Source: JAFKFH01 sp017307375 (GTDB lineage Bacteria; Pseudomonadota; Alphaproteobacteria; Ferrovibrionales; Ferrovibrionaceae). From it: a stretch of DNA of 64,000 bases. This document shows positions 25,525 to 34,258 of the stretch, piece by piece (the stretch's first letter is position 1; every line of letters begins with the position of its first letter). The stretch spans positions 6,882,001 through 6,946,000 of the forward strand of contig OZ245874.1 in NCBI GenBank assembly GCA_965229335.1. The letters are read 5' to 3'. A program made the position numbers and the translations under genes. Below the pieces are notes generated by a model. It did not search any database and had not been told where the DNA came from. It was given only the letters and a program-made list of their open reading frames with translations.

Positions 25525-25631
25525 GAAGTCCGTGGGTTGCGAGAAGCCGTGACGACTAGTGTTGCACCGCCGGTGAGTTGTCGACTTAACTTACCCGTCG
25601 GACAGATCGTGTGTCAAACCAAGGGGACAAA

Positions 25632-26447
25632 ATGGCCAAGCTGCAAGCCCAGAGGCTGAAGGACGTCGACCCGAAAGCGGGCAAGACCAGCAAGGACGAG
25701 GCCGAGGCCCGCCTGGCCGAGTTGCACGATCGCTTTCTGACCATCCAGCAAGCCTTCATTGCCCAGCGCCAGCGCGCCCTGGTGGTGCTCGAAGGTTGGG
25801 ATGCCTCGGGCAAGGGTGGGCTGATCCGGCGGCTGACCGCGCCGTTCGATCCGCGGGTCTCGAAAGTCTGGCCGATCGGGGCACCGACCGCGCAGGAACA
25901 GGAAATTCACTATCTCTACCGCTTCTGGGATCGCCTGCCCGGCCCCGGCACCATCGCCGTGTTCGACCGGTCGTGGTATGGCCGGGTCCTGGTCGAGCGG
26001 GTCGAGGAGTTGGTCGCCCAGAAAGCGTGGAAGCGCGCCTATGGCGAGATCAACGAGTTCGAGCGTATGCTGGCCGACGATGGCGTCCGCATCATCAAGC
26101 TGTTCCTGCATATTTCCAAGGAGGAGCAGTTGCGGCGCTTCGAGGAGCGGCTGACCGTGCCCTACAAGCGCTGGAAGATCACGCTGGAGGATTTCCGCAA
26201 CCGGTCGCGCTGGAAGGATTACGAGAAGGCCGTCGACGCGATGCTGGAGAAGACCTCGACCAAACATGCGCCCTGGCATGTGCTGCCGGCCGACAACAAG
26301 CACCATGCCAGGGTCGTCGGACTGACGCTGATTGCCGACCGCATGTCCGAAGGCCTCGACCTGTCGCCGCCCGACCTGTCGCCGGAATTGCGTGCCGAAG
26401 CCGCGCGCCTCGGCCGGTCCGACCCGGCGGCAAAGACCCTGGACTGA
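25632..26447 (+). CDS. ppk2: Polyphosphate kinase 2 (PPK2 family)
   Basis: Encodes 271 residues from ATG at 25632, with AGGGG at good spacing. A GTG seven codons earlier is less likely. The Walker A motif GWDASGKGG is at 55-63 and the Walker B/lid motif FDRSWYGR at 111-118, with RRFEERL and YKRWKIT further on, as in single-domain PPK2 enzymes. They transfer phosphate between polyphosphate and a nucleotide. Whether ADP/GDP or AMP is the acceptor cannot be decided from these motifs. The gene is divergent from the CYTH-CHAD gene and upstream of a COG0523 GTPase. Confidence 0.93.
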   Translation: MAKLQAQRLKDVDPKAGKTSKDEAEARLAELHDRFLTIQQAFIAQRQRALVVLEGWDASGKGGLIRRLTAPFDPRVSKVWPIGAPTAQEQEIHYLYRFWDRLPGPGTIAVFDRSWYGRVLVERVEELVAQKAWKRAYGEINEFERMLADDGVRIIKLFLHISKEEQLRRFEERLTVPYKRWKITLEDFRNRSRWKDYEKAVDAMLEKTSTKHAPWHVLPADNKHHARVVGLTLIADRMSEGLDLSPPDLSPELRAEAARLGRSDPAAKTLD

Positions 26448-26481
26448 GATTGCCCCGGATTGAGTAGGAAGGATCACGAAG

Positions 26482-27606
26482 ATGACGACGACTGAGGAAC
26501 GCCTGCCGGTCTCCGTCCTGACCGGCTTCCTCGGCAGCGGCAAGACGACGCTGTTGAATCGCCTGCTGCAGCATCCCGACATGGCCGACACCGCGGTGGT
26601 GGTCAACGAATTCGGCGAAATCGGCATCGACCATGCCCTGATCGCCAAGGCTGACGAATCGACGGTTCTGCTGAACTCGGGCTGCCTGTGCTGCACCGTG
26701 CGCAACGACCTGGTCGATACCTTGCGCGACCTGTTCATCAAGCGGGTCAAGGGCGAGGTGCCGGAGTTCAGGCGCATCGTGGTCGAGACCACGGGTCTCG
26801 CCGATCCCGCGCCGATCCTGCATACGCTGATGCAGGACCCGCTGATCTCCAGCCGCTATCGGCTGGACGGGGTGATCACCACGGTCGACGGGGTCAACGG
26901 CGCCGGGACGCTGGATCGCCAGGTCGAGGCGGTCAAGCAGGCGGCTGTCGCCGACCGCGTGCTGCTGACCAAGTCCGACATCGCCGACCCGGCTGCCGTC
27001 GCCGCGCTCCGCGCCCGGCTGGCGCAGCTCAACCCCGGGGCGCCGCTGTTCCTGACCGTCGACGGCGGCATCGAGCCGGCGAAGCTGTTCGACGCCGGTC
27101 TCTACAACCCGGCGACCAAGACGGCCGACGTCCGCGCCTGGCTGAACGCCGAGGCCTACGAACCGCATGGCCATGATCACGATCACGGTCATCATGGTCA
27201 CGACCATGGCCACCACCATGATCACGGCCATGGGCATGATCATCAGAACCCGCATGACGTGAACCGGCACGACGACCGGATCGGTTCGTTCTGCCTGACC
27301 TTCGACGAGCCGTTCGACTGGAACCAGCTGGCCACCTGGCTCGATCTGCTGGCCGCCTATCGCGGCGACGACCTGCTGCGCGTCAAGGGCATCGTCAATG
27401 TCAGCGGCCTCGACAACCCGGTGGTGGTGCATGGCGTGCAGCACATCTTCCACCCGCCGGCGACCCTGCCGGGCTGGCCCGACGATGATCGCCGCTCGCG
27501 CATCGTGTTCATCACCCGCGACCTGTCGCGCGAACTGATCGAGCAGACCTTCACCGCCATGTACCAGACGATGAAGGACGCGAAGGAGAAGACGGACGCG
27601 GCCTAG
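26482..27606 (+). CDS. CobW/COG0523 family GTPase (metallochaperone-like) with histidine-rich insert
   Basis: Encodes 374 residues. The P-loop GFLGSGKTT (15-23), the metal-binding CxCC motif in NSGCLCCTV (C68, C70, C71), the ETTGLADP switch and LLTKSD (161-166) define a G3E GTPase. A long linker (about 229-264) is almost entirely His, Asp and Gly, starting HGHDHDHGHHGH. The CobW C-terminal domain follows (RIGSFCLTFDEPFDW). Such proteins deliver metal, often zinc, to client proteins. No Zur-type operator or client gene is obvious here. It starts 34 bases after ppk2 and may be cotranscribed. Confidence 0.93.
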   Translation: MTTTEERLPVSVLTGFLGSGKTTLLNRLLQHPDMADTAVVVNEFGEIGIDHALIAKADESTVLLNSGCLCCTVRNDLVDTLRDLFIKRVKGEVPEFRRIVVETTGLADPAPILHTLMQDPLISSRYRLDGVITTVDGVNGAGTLDRQVEAVKQAAVADRVLLTKSDIADPAAVAALRARLAQLNPGAPLFLTVDGGIEPAKLFDAGLYNPATKTADVRAWLNAEAYEPHGHDHDHGHHGHDHGHHHDHGHGHDHQNPHDVNRHDDRIGSFCLTFDEPFDWNQLATWLDLLAAYRGDDLLRVKGIVNVSGLDNPVVVHGVQHIFHPPATLPGWPDDDRRSRIVFITRDLSRELIEQTFTAMYQTMKDAKEKTDAA

Positions 27607-28190
27607 AGATCGCGCAGCCAGAACTGCATCGGTTTTGCGCTCTGGCTGGTCTCGTCCAGGTCCTGCCACGCGAACGTGGTGGTCATGCCCGGTTCCGGCC
27701 GATATCCCCGCTTGCGCCAGAAATCGTCGAGCGGGCGATACCCGGCCGGACGGCGCGGATGATCGGCCGGCCGCTGCACCGCGCAGAAAGCGGCAACTGC
27801 GGCGCCGCAGCGGCGCGCCCGGGCCTCGCGCCCGTCGAAGAACCCATGCCCGATGCCGCGGCCGCGATAGGCCGACAGCAGGATCGATTCGCCGAAGTAG
27901 AAGATGCGGCCGAGATCCATGCCGCGGGCCAGGAACGGCGCCTTGACGTCGTCGGTCTCGTCGGCAAGCGGCAGGGCGGTGGCGGCGCCGACAACCTCGG
28001 TGCCGTCGAGGGCGGCGACCACCACGGCCTCGGGTGCGTCGATATAGGTCTGCAGGTAACCGCGCTCATAGGCGAAATCGCCGTCGTAGAGATAGGGAAA
28101 GTCGCGGAACACGGCGATGCGCAGGCGTGCCAGCGCGTCGCGGTTCACGGCAATGGCATCGCCAGACCAGGTTTCGAGGCGGATGGTCAC
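27603..28190 (-). CDS. GNAT-family N-acetyltransferase
   Basis: Encodes 195 residues. The acetyl-CoA binding motif is AYRGRGIGHGFFDGREARA (about 111-129), preceded by FGESILL. Later, PLDDFWRKRGYRP is typical of the GNAT C-terminal strand. The substrate is unknown. Its start overlaps the stop of the ABC ATPase gene as ATGA, so it is the third gene of that operon. Its tail overlaps the convergent CobW gene by 4 bases. Confidence 0.85.
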   Translation of the reverse strand: MTIRLETWSGDAIAVNRDALARLRIAVFRDFPYLYDGDFAYERGYLQTYIDAPEAVVVAALDGTEVVGAATALPLADETDDVKAPFLARGMDLGRIFYFGESILLSAYRGRGIGHGFFDGREARARRCGAAVAAFCAVQRPADHPRRPAGYRPLDDFWRKRGYRPEPGMTTTFAWQDLDETSQSAKPMQFWLRDL

Positions 28191-29491
28191 GCCGCATCCT
28201 CGATCGTCAGCGCGGCATCCTCCTCCGAATAGGCGAACAGCTCGGCGTAGCGGCCCCAGTCGATCACCGCGCGCAAGGTGCGCTCGGCGTAGTCCTCGGT
28301 CATGTGATCTTCGAGCTCTTCCTTGAAGCGGCTGAACGGCGCACGATGATTGGCCCGTTCGTCCAGCACCCGCAGGATATGGGCGGCCAGCGGCAGGTGG
28401 CGCAGATGCTCGGCGAACAACCGCTTGCGGTCGTCGACCTCGGCATCGGCGAAGCGGCGGGCAGCCTCGGTCAGCACGACCTCACCTTCCGGCAGTTCGG
28501 CGAAGCGCAAGAGCTGCAGCGTCTCGATGACGGGGAAGATGTCGTCGATCTCGTAGGCCAGATCCTCGGCCAGCACCGAGATTTCGGCGCGGCCGTTATA
28601 GGGTGCTGCCGCCACCTCCTCGATCATGCCGGCCAGCAGGTTGGTCGAGATCCGCGGCAGCGGCGTGCCGATGGTGGCGACCGGCATGGCTTCGGCGCGA
28701 CCGGCACGATGGCCGGGACGGCGGGTCATCAGGTCATAGATTTCGTCGACCAGTTCGCGGAAGGCCGGATCGAGGCGGTCGCGCGGATGCTTGAGGTCGA
28801 CGCGCATTTCGTGGGCGACGCGGCCGGGGTTGGACGAGAAAATCAGGATGCGGTCGCAGAGCTGGACTGCTTCCTCGATGTTGTGGGTGACCATCAGGAT
28901 CGACTTGATCGGCATGCGCCCCTCGACCCAGAGGTCGAGCAGATCTGTGCGCAGCGTCTCGGCGGTCAGCACGTCGAGGGCCGAGAACGGTTCGTCCATC
29001 AACAGGATCTGCGGCTGCACCACCAGTGCCCGGGCAAAGCCGACGCGCTGGCGCATGCCGCCGGAAACTTCCTTCGGATAGGCGGATTCGAACCCGTCCA
29101 GCCCGATCAGGTCGATGGCGGCCAGCGCGCGCTTGCGCCGCTCATCGGCCGGCACGCCCTGCGCTTCCAGGCCCAGCTCGACGTTCTCAAGGATCGTCAG
29201 CCAGGGAAACAACGCGAATGACTGAAAGACCATCGCGATGCCGGCAGTCGGGCCGTTCAGCGGCTGGCCGCGATAGTTCGCCGTGCCGCCGGAGGGCCTG
29301 GCCAGGCCGGCGACGATCCGGAGCATCGTCGACTTGCCCGAGCCCGAGCGGCCGAGCAACCCGACGATCTCGCCTTCGCGCAGGGTCAGGTCGACATCGT
29401 CGAGCACCACGTGCTCGCCGCCGCCGGCCTTGCGGAAGGCCTGGCGCACCGAACGCAGTTCCAACAGATTCCCGGCGGTGGTCTGGGCCAT
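28187..29491 (-). CDS. Nitrate/sulfonate/taurine-type ABC transporter ATP-binding protein with AAA-associated C-terminal domain
   Basis: Encodes 434 residues. Residues 1-260 are a normal ABC ATPase with GRSGSGKST (Walker A), FQSFALFPWLT (Q-loop), VSGGMRQR (signature), LLMDEPFSALD (Walker B) and the switch histidine in MVTHNIEEA. The remaining 170 residues form the AAA-associated domain found in a subset of these importers. Its function is not established, and it probably regulates the ATPase. The gene follows the fused permease gene after 10 bases and overlaps the GNAT gene. Confidence 0.92.
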   Translation of the reverse strand: MAQTTAGNLLELRSVRQAFRKAGGGEHVVLDDVDLTLREGEIVGLLGRSGSGKSTMLRIVAGLARPSGGTANYRGQPLNGPTAGIAMVFQSFALFPWLTILENVELGLEAQGVPADERRKRALAAIDLIGLDGFESAYPKEVSGGMRQRVGFARALVVQPQILLMDEPFSALDVLTAETLRTDLLDLWVEGRMPIKSILMVTHNIEEAVQLCDRILIFSSNPGRVAHEMRVDLKHPRDRLDPAFRELVDEIYDLMTRRPGHRAGRAEAMPVATIGTPLPRISTNLLAGMIEEVAAAPYNGRAEISVLAEDLAYEIDDIFPVIETLQLLRFAELPEGEVVLTEAARRFADAEVDDRKRLFAEHLRHLPLAAHILRVLDERANHRAPFSRFKEELEDHMTEDYAERTLRAVIDWGRYAELFAYSEEDAALTIEDAA

Positions 29492-29501
29492 GGCGGTTCC
29501 C

Positions 29502-31241
29502 TCAATCCAGGCGCAGGCGCCGCTCGGCGAAATTCAGCAGCGGGCGCCACAAGAGGCGGTTGAACAGAATGACGAAGATCGACATCACGGCGATGCCCAG
29601 CACGATGCGCGGGAAGTCGCCGGCGTCGGTCGCCTCGGCGATATAGGCGCCGAGACCATAGGCGGTCAGCTTGTCGTCGCCCCAGCTTGCCACCTCGGCG
29701 ACGATCGCGGCATTCCATGACCCGCCGGAGGCGGTGATCGCACCGGTGACGTAGTAGGGAAAGATCCCCGGCAGCATGACCTTGCGCCACCAGGTCCAGC
29801 CGCCGAGCTGGAAATGCGCCGCCGCCTCGCGCAGGTCGGTCGGGAACACCGCGACGCCGGCGATGACGTTGAACAGGATGTACCACTGCGTCCCCAGGAT
29901 CATCAGCGGCGCCAGCCAGATGTCGGGGTCGAGCTTCCAGTGGACGATGGCCACCACGGCGACGGGGAAGACCAGATTGGCCGGAAATGCCGCCATGAAC
30001 TGAGCGACCGGCTGGACTTTTTCCGCCCAGGCCGGGCGCAGGCCGATCCAGACCCCGGCCGGCACCCAGACGACGGTCGCCAGCGCGATCAGGACGACGA
30101 CGCGGGCGAGCGTCGCAAATCCCTTCATCAGCACGGCACCGAGTTCGCCCAGGTCGATCTCGGTGGCGATGAACAAGGCGACCTGCCAGGCGGCCGCCGC
30201 GGCCAGCACGACCAGGATGACGTCCCAGATGCGGTCGATCCAGCCGCCCTCGGCCATCAGGGCCGAGGGGGCCGGCGGGCGCCCGCGCTGCAGCCGCCAG
30301 GGCAGCTTCGCCACCACGGCAAGCGCATCCCCGATCGGCCCCAGCGCGGTGTTGAGCAGGCGGGAGCGCGCGACCAGATCGAGCACCCAGGATTCGGACT
30401 TCGTCTGGCTCGGGGTCAGTTCGACGCGGAATTTCTCCGACCAGGCGACGAGCGGCCGGAACAGCAGTTGGTCGTAGAGCAGGATGACCACGAGCATGGC
30501 GAGGATCGCCCAGGCCACCGCGCCCAGGTCACGCTGGGCGATGGCCGCGGCCACGTAGGAGCCGACGCCGGGCAGTGCCAGCGTCGTATCGCCGACCGAG
30601 ATCGACTCGGAGGCGACGACGAAGAACCATCCCCCCGACATCGACATCATCATGTTCCAGACCAGACCGGGCATGCCGAACGGGACTTCGAGCGTCCAGA
30701 AGCGCTGCCAGGCGGTCAGCCGGAAGCCCCGCGAGACTTCGACGAGATCACGCGGCAGGGTCTTGAGCGACTGGTAGAACGAAAAGGCCATGTTCCAGGC
30801 CTGGCTGGTGAAGATCGCAAACACCGCCGCGCATTCGGCACCGAGCGCCGAACCGGGAAAGAGCGACATGAAGAAGACGACGGTGAACGAGATATAGCCG
30901 AGGATCGGCACCGACTGGAGGATATCGAGCACCGGAACGATCACCTTCTCGGCCCGCCGGCTCTTGGCCGCCCAGGTCGCGATCGTGAAGGTGAAAAGCA
31001 GCGAGCAGGCCAGGGCCGCCAGCATGCGCAAGGTGGTGCGCAGGGCATAGCCCGGCAACGCGGCCGGATCGAGCGAGATCGGCGCGGCGGTGACGGCCGA
31101 CAACGGCTCGGCCATCTGGCGCGCGGTCAGGCCGAGCACGACCAAGAGGCCGAAGATCAGTGGAAAAGCAATGACGTCCCACTTGTTGGGGACGAAACGG
31201 GGACCGGCCAGCGAGCCGACGGAACGGGGAGTTCTGCTCAT
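29502..31241 (-). CDS. ABC transporter permease, double-length (two fused BPD_transp_1 domains)
   Basis: Encodes 579 residues, about twice the usual permease length. The first half (about 15-275) has its permease signature in LKTLPRDLVEVSRGFRLTAWQ. The second half (about 325-575) repeats it in TDLREAAAHFQLGGWTWWRK. Each half has six or so membrane helices, joined by a polar linker of about 50 residues. The protein can therefore act as a complete membrane pore alone. The partner ATPase is downstream in the operon. A periplasmic binding protein gene is not found nearby. Confidence 0.92.
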   Translation of the reverse strand: MSRTPRSVGSLAGPRFVPNKWDVIAFPLIFGLLVVLGLTARQMAEPLSAVTAAPISLDPAALPGYALRTTLRMLAALACSLLFTFTIATWAAKSRRAEKVIVPVLDILQSVPILGYISFTVVFFMSLFPGSALGAECAAVFAIFTSQAWNMAFSFYQSLKTLPRDLVEVSRGFRLTAWQRFWTLEVPFGMPGLVWNMMMSMSGGWFFVVASESISVGDTTLALPGVGSYVAAAIAQRDLGAVAWAILAMLVVILLYDQLLFRPLVAWSEKFRVELTPSQTKSESWVLDLVARSRLLNTALGPIGDALAVVAKLPWRLQRGRPPAPSALMAEGGWIDRIWDVILVVLAAAAAWQVALFIATEIDLGELGAVLMKGFATLARVVVLIALATVVWVPAGVWIGLRPAWAEKVQPVAQFMAAFPANLVFPVAVVAIVHWKLDPDIWLAPLMILGTQWYILFNVIAGVAVFPTDLREAAAHFQLGGWTWWRKVMLPGIFPYYVTGAITASGGSWNAAIVAEVASWGDDKLTAYGLGAYIAEATDAGDFPRIVLGIAVMSIFVILFNRLLWRPLLNFAERRLRLD

Positions 31242-31362
31242 TCGTTAAGCCGCCCAAGCAGGCGTGCATTCGCCACAATGCCGCATTAGGATCGCCCCGT
31301 CGTTACCGGGCCGGCGCCGAAGTCACCGGCCAAAAGCATTCGCCACCGGAAAGGTATGGCTC

Positions 31363-31971
31363 ATGACCATTGCGCGTCGTTTCGTCAAGCCCGCACTCCT
31401 CGGTCTCGCTGTCTTCGGGCTCGTCGCGACCGGCCCCCGGGCATTCGCCCAGGAAACCGTCACCCTGCCCCAGCCCGCCGCCGTCGCCGACGGCGATCTG
31501 CAACCTGGACTGAGTGCGTTGTATTTTTATGAAGATTTTCGCGACATCGACAAGATGCCCACCAAGCCGGAGGCCCTGGCCAAGGGCGTCAAGGGCGAGA
31601 AACCGATCCTGAAGGTCGAAGGCAAGTCGCGGGAGGGCGAGCTGTTCAACGCGGGCTCGAACTCGCTCTACGGTATCCACATGACCGGCTTCATCAAGTT
31701 CGACAAGCCGGGCGAATGGATCATGGGCGCGATCTCGAATGACGGCGTCCGCGTCAAGGTGGCCGACAAGATCGTCGCAAACGACCCGGACGTGCATGTC
31801 GACCGCCCGACCCAGCCGGTCGTCGTCAAGGTTGCTGCGCCCGGGTGGTACCCGCTGCAGATCCAGTATTTCCAGCGCAAGTACACCGCCCAGCTGCAGC
31901 TGCTGTGGCAGCCGCCCGATGGCGCCGCGATGGTCGTCGTGCCGGCCGAGGCGCTTTCCCACAAGCCCTGA
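31363..31971 (+). CDS. Secreted PA14-domain protein
   Basis: Encodes 202 residues from ATG at 31363. A longer frame exists, but this start gives a Sec signal peptide (about 1-29, ending RAFA). The mature protein is a PA14-like beta sandwich: GLSALYFYEDFRDIDKMP, a domain core with MTGFIKFDKPGEWIMGAISNDGVRVKVAD, and YPLQIQYFQRKYTAQLQLLW at the end. PA14 domains bind carbohydrate in many secreted enzymes, but no enzyme domain is attached here. It precedes the envelope-transport operon by 166 bases on the same strand, so a link is possible but not shown. Confidence 0.82.
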   Translation: MTIARRFVKPALLGLAVFGLVATGPRAFAQETVTLPQPAAVADGDLQPGLSALYFYEDFRDIDKMPTKPEALAKGVKGEKPILKVEGKSREGELFNAGSNSLYGIHMTGFIKFDKPGEWIMGAISNDGVRVKVADKIVANDPDVHVDRPTQPVVVKVAAPGWYPLQIQYFQRKYTAQLQLLWQPPDGAAMVVVPAEALSHKP

Positions 31972-32137
31972 GGCCGCGAAGTCCTGAGGATTTCCGCCGG
32001 TCCCGCCATTGGCGAAGCGCGAAATGCACGGTCGTTTCGCGAATTGCCGACGGCGGCCGGCGAATCCGCCGGGGCCAGCCGCGACGATTCTCGCTAGACC
32101 GGTGTCCTGACCCGAGACCAGGGCGTGGAGGTTTGGC

Positions 32138-32857
32138 GTGACTGTTGCTGTAAGAAATGAAGAACCGGTGGTGCGGCTGGACCAGGTGGTCAAGGAATAC
32201 CACATGGGCACCATCGTCGTACCGGCGGTGGCCGGCGTCTCGTTGACGCTGCAGGCAGCGCGTTTCAGCGTCATCGTCGGGCCATCGGGTTCGGGCAAGA
32301 CCACGTTGCTGAACCTGATCGGGTGCATCGACGGAGCGACCAGGGGAACGGTCGAGGTTTGCGGCACGGATATCGCGACCCTGAATGACGACCGCCTGTC
32401 GGATTTCCGTGCCCGCCATATCGGCTTCATCTTCCAGAACTTCAACCTGATCCCGGTCCTGTCGGCGATCGAGAATGTCGAATACCCGCTGCTGCTGGCC
32501 GGCATCGCCAAGCGCGAGCGGCGGGCCCGGGCGATGGCATTGCTCGAGGCCGTGGGCCTTGCCGACCAGGCCCGCCGGCGTCCGAACGAAATGTCGGGCG
32601 GGCAGCGCCAGCGTGTCGCCATTGCCCGCGCCCTGGTCGCCGAACCCGATCTGGTGCTGGCCGACGAGCCGACCGCCAACCTCGACAGCCGCACCGGCGC
32701 CGCCATCATCGAGCTCATGCATGCGATGCAGGCCCGCGCCCGAACGAGCTTCGTGTTCTCGACCCACGATCCGGCGGTGATGGAACACGCCGACAGCATC
32801 TTCGCCATCCGGGACGGCCTGCTGGTCGAAAGCCGCGAGATCGGGGGGCGGGCATGA
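32138..32857 (+). CDS. ABC transporter ATP-binding protein, LolD/MacB type
   Basis: Encodes 239 residues from a GTG at 32138 with GGAGG six bases upstream. Walker A GPSGSGKTT is near residue 48, the Q-loop is FIFQNFNLIPVLSAIENVEYPL, the signature MSGGQRQR is near 151, and Walker B is LVLADEPTANLDS with the switch in FSTHDPAV. These are the features of the LolD/MacB group, which powers extraction or extrusion across the periplasm without importing. It is the first gene of a four-gene operon and overlaps the permease start (ATGA). Confidence 0.92.
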   Translation: MTVAVRNEEPVVRLDQVVKEYHMGTIVVPAVAGVSLTLQAARFSVIVGPSGSGKTTLLNLIGCIDGATRGTVEVCGTDIATLNDDRLSDFRARHIGFIFQNFNLIPVLSAIENVEYPLLLAGIAKRERRARAMALLEAVGLADQARRRPNEMSGGQRQRVAIARALVAEPDLVLADEPTANLDSRTGAAIIELMHAMQARARTSFVFSTHDPAVMEHADSIFAIRDGLLVESREIGGRA

Positions 32858-34245
32858 ATACGCTGAGCCTTGCCTTCCGGAACATCTTCCGCAACGCCCG
32901 CCGGTCGATCATGACCATGATGGCGGTCGGCGTCGGCGCGCTGGCGATCCTGATGTTCGGCGGCTTCGTGTCGGCGATCGTCCTGTCGTTCCAGACCTTC
33001 ATCGTCCAGAACACCGGCCATCTGCATGTCTACAAGCGCGGCTATTTCGATTTCGGTGCCGGCAACCCTTCGGCCTACGGCATCGCCGATTACGCCAAGG
33101 TGATGCAGGCCATCGCCGACGATCCGGTGCTGAAGCCGATGGTCGCGGTCGCGACCCCGTCACTGACCCTGTTCGGCATCGCCGGCAACTTCGCCGCCAA
33201 TACCTCGAAGACATTCTTCGGCACCGGCCTGGTTCCGTCCGACCGCGAACGGATGCGGCGCTGGAACGCCTACGGGCTGCAGGGCCTGACCTGGCGGGAG
33301 AGCGCGATGCACGACGACGATCGCGACGGCGGGGTGATCGGCCTGGGCCTTGCCCGCATGCTGTCGCTGTGCGCAACGCTCAACGTCGCCAACTGCCCGA
33401 CGCCCCCGGCAGCCGAAACCAGCGACAAGCCGGTCGATCAGGATATCGCCTCGCTGGCCGCAGCCGAGGCGCCGCAGGACAACGGCGCCGGTGCCGACCC
33501 GCGGCCCCGCATCGATCTGCTGGCGGCGACCGCCGGTGGCGCGCCCAACGTCGTCAACCTGCGGGTGGCGCGTGCCGAGAACCAGGGCATCAAGGAACTC
33601 GACGATGCCTATGTCGCCATGCATCTCGACCTCGCCCAGCGGCTGGTCTTCGGCCGGGGCGAGCGCAAGGTGACGGCGCTGATCCTGCAGTTGCACCGGT
33701 CGGGCGATCTCAAGGCGGCGCAGGCCCGGCTGGAAACGATCTTCCGCGACCGCGGGCTCGACCTCGAGGTGCGCGACTTCAGCCAGCTGACCCCGATGTA
33801 TCCGCAGGTGATCGGCATGTTCGGCACGATCTTCGGCTTCATCGCCGTCATCATGGGGGTGATCGTCCTGTTCACCATCGCCAATACCATGAGCATGAGC
33901 GTGATGGAGCGGATCAACGAGATCGGCACGCTGCGCGCGCTGGGCCAGCGCCGGTCCGGGGTGCGCCGGCAGTTCCTGGCCGAAGGCTTCCTGCTCGGGC
34001 TGTTCGGCGCGACGCTCGGTGTCGTCGCCGCGATCCTGGCGGCGCAGGCGATGAACCATTCCGGCCTCAGCTGGACGCCGCCGGGCAATTCGGCCCCGGT
34101 GCCGCTGACCATCCTGCTGTTCCAGAGCCGGCTGCTGGTCCCGGCCGCCTGGATCTGCCTGACCGTGCTTGCCACGCTGTCGACCCTGTTCCCGGCCAAC
34201 AAGGCGGCGCGGATGGTGGTCGTCGACGCCCTGCGCCATGTCTGA
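32854..34245 (+). CDS. FtsX/MacB-type ABC transporter permease
   Basis: Encodes 463 residues with one N-terminal membrane helix (about 20-46), a large periplasmic domain (about 50-318), and three C-terminal helices (about 319-348, 375-398, 418-447). This is the 1+3 topology of FtsX/LolC/MacB permeases. SMSVMERINEIGTLRALGQRRS between helices is the coupling motif of the family. It carries no MacA-type partner or TolC gene here. Instead the operon continues with a LolA-like periplasmic carrier and an outer-membrane barrel. Confidence 0.9.
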   Translation: MNTLSLAFRNIFRNARRSIMTMMAVGVGALAILMFGGFVSAIVLSFQTFIVQNTGHLHVYKRGYFDFGAGNPSAYGIADYAKVMQAIADDPVLKPMVAVATPSLTLFGIAGNFAANTSKTFFGTGLVPSDRERMRRWNAYGLQGLTWRESAMHDDDRDGGVIGLGLARMLSLCATLNVANCPTPPAAETSDKPVDQDIASLAAAEAPQDNGAGADPRPRIDLLAATAGGAPNVVNLRVARAENQGIKELDDAYVAMHLDLAQRLVFGRGERKVTALILQLHRSGDLKAAQARLETIFRDRGLDLEVRDFSQLTPMYPQVIGMFGTIFGFIAVIMGVIVLFTIANTMSMSVMERINEIGTLRALGQRRSGVRRQFLAEGFLLGLFGATLGVVAAILAAQAMNHSGLSWTPPGNSAPVPLTILLFQSRLLVPAAWICLTVLATLSTLFPANKAARMVVVDALRHV

Positions 34246-34258
34246 GAGGAGAAAAGGA

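Noticed and set aside
27165..27250. Short repeats CATGATCACG/GGCCATGATCACGG as a possible CRISPR or repeat array
   Set aside because: They encode the His/Asp/Gly insert of the COG0523 GTPase in frame and have no spacers.
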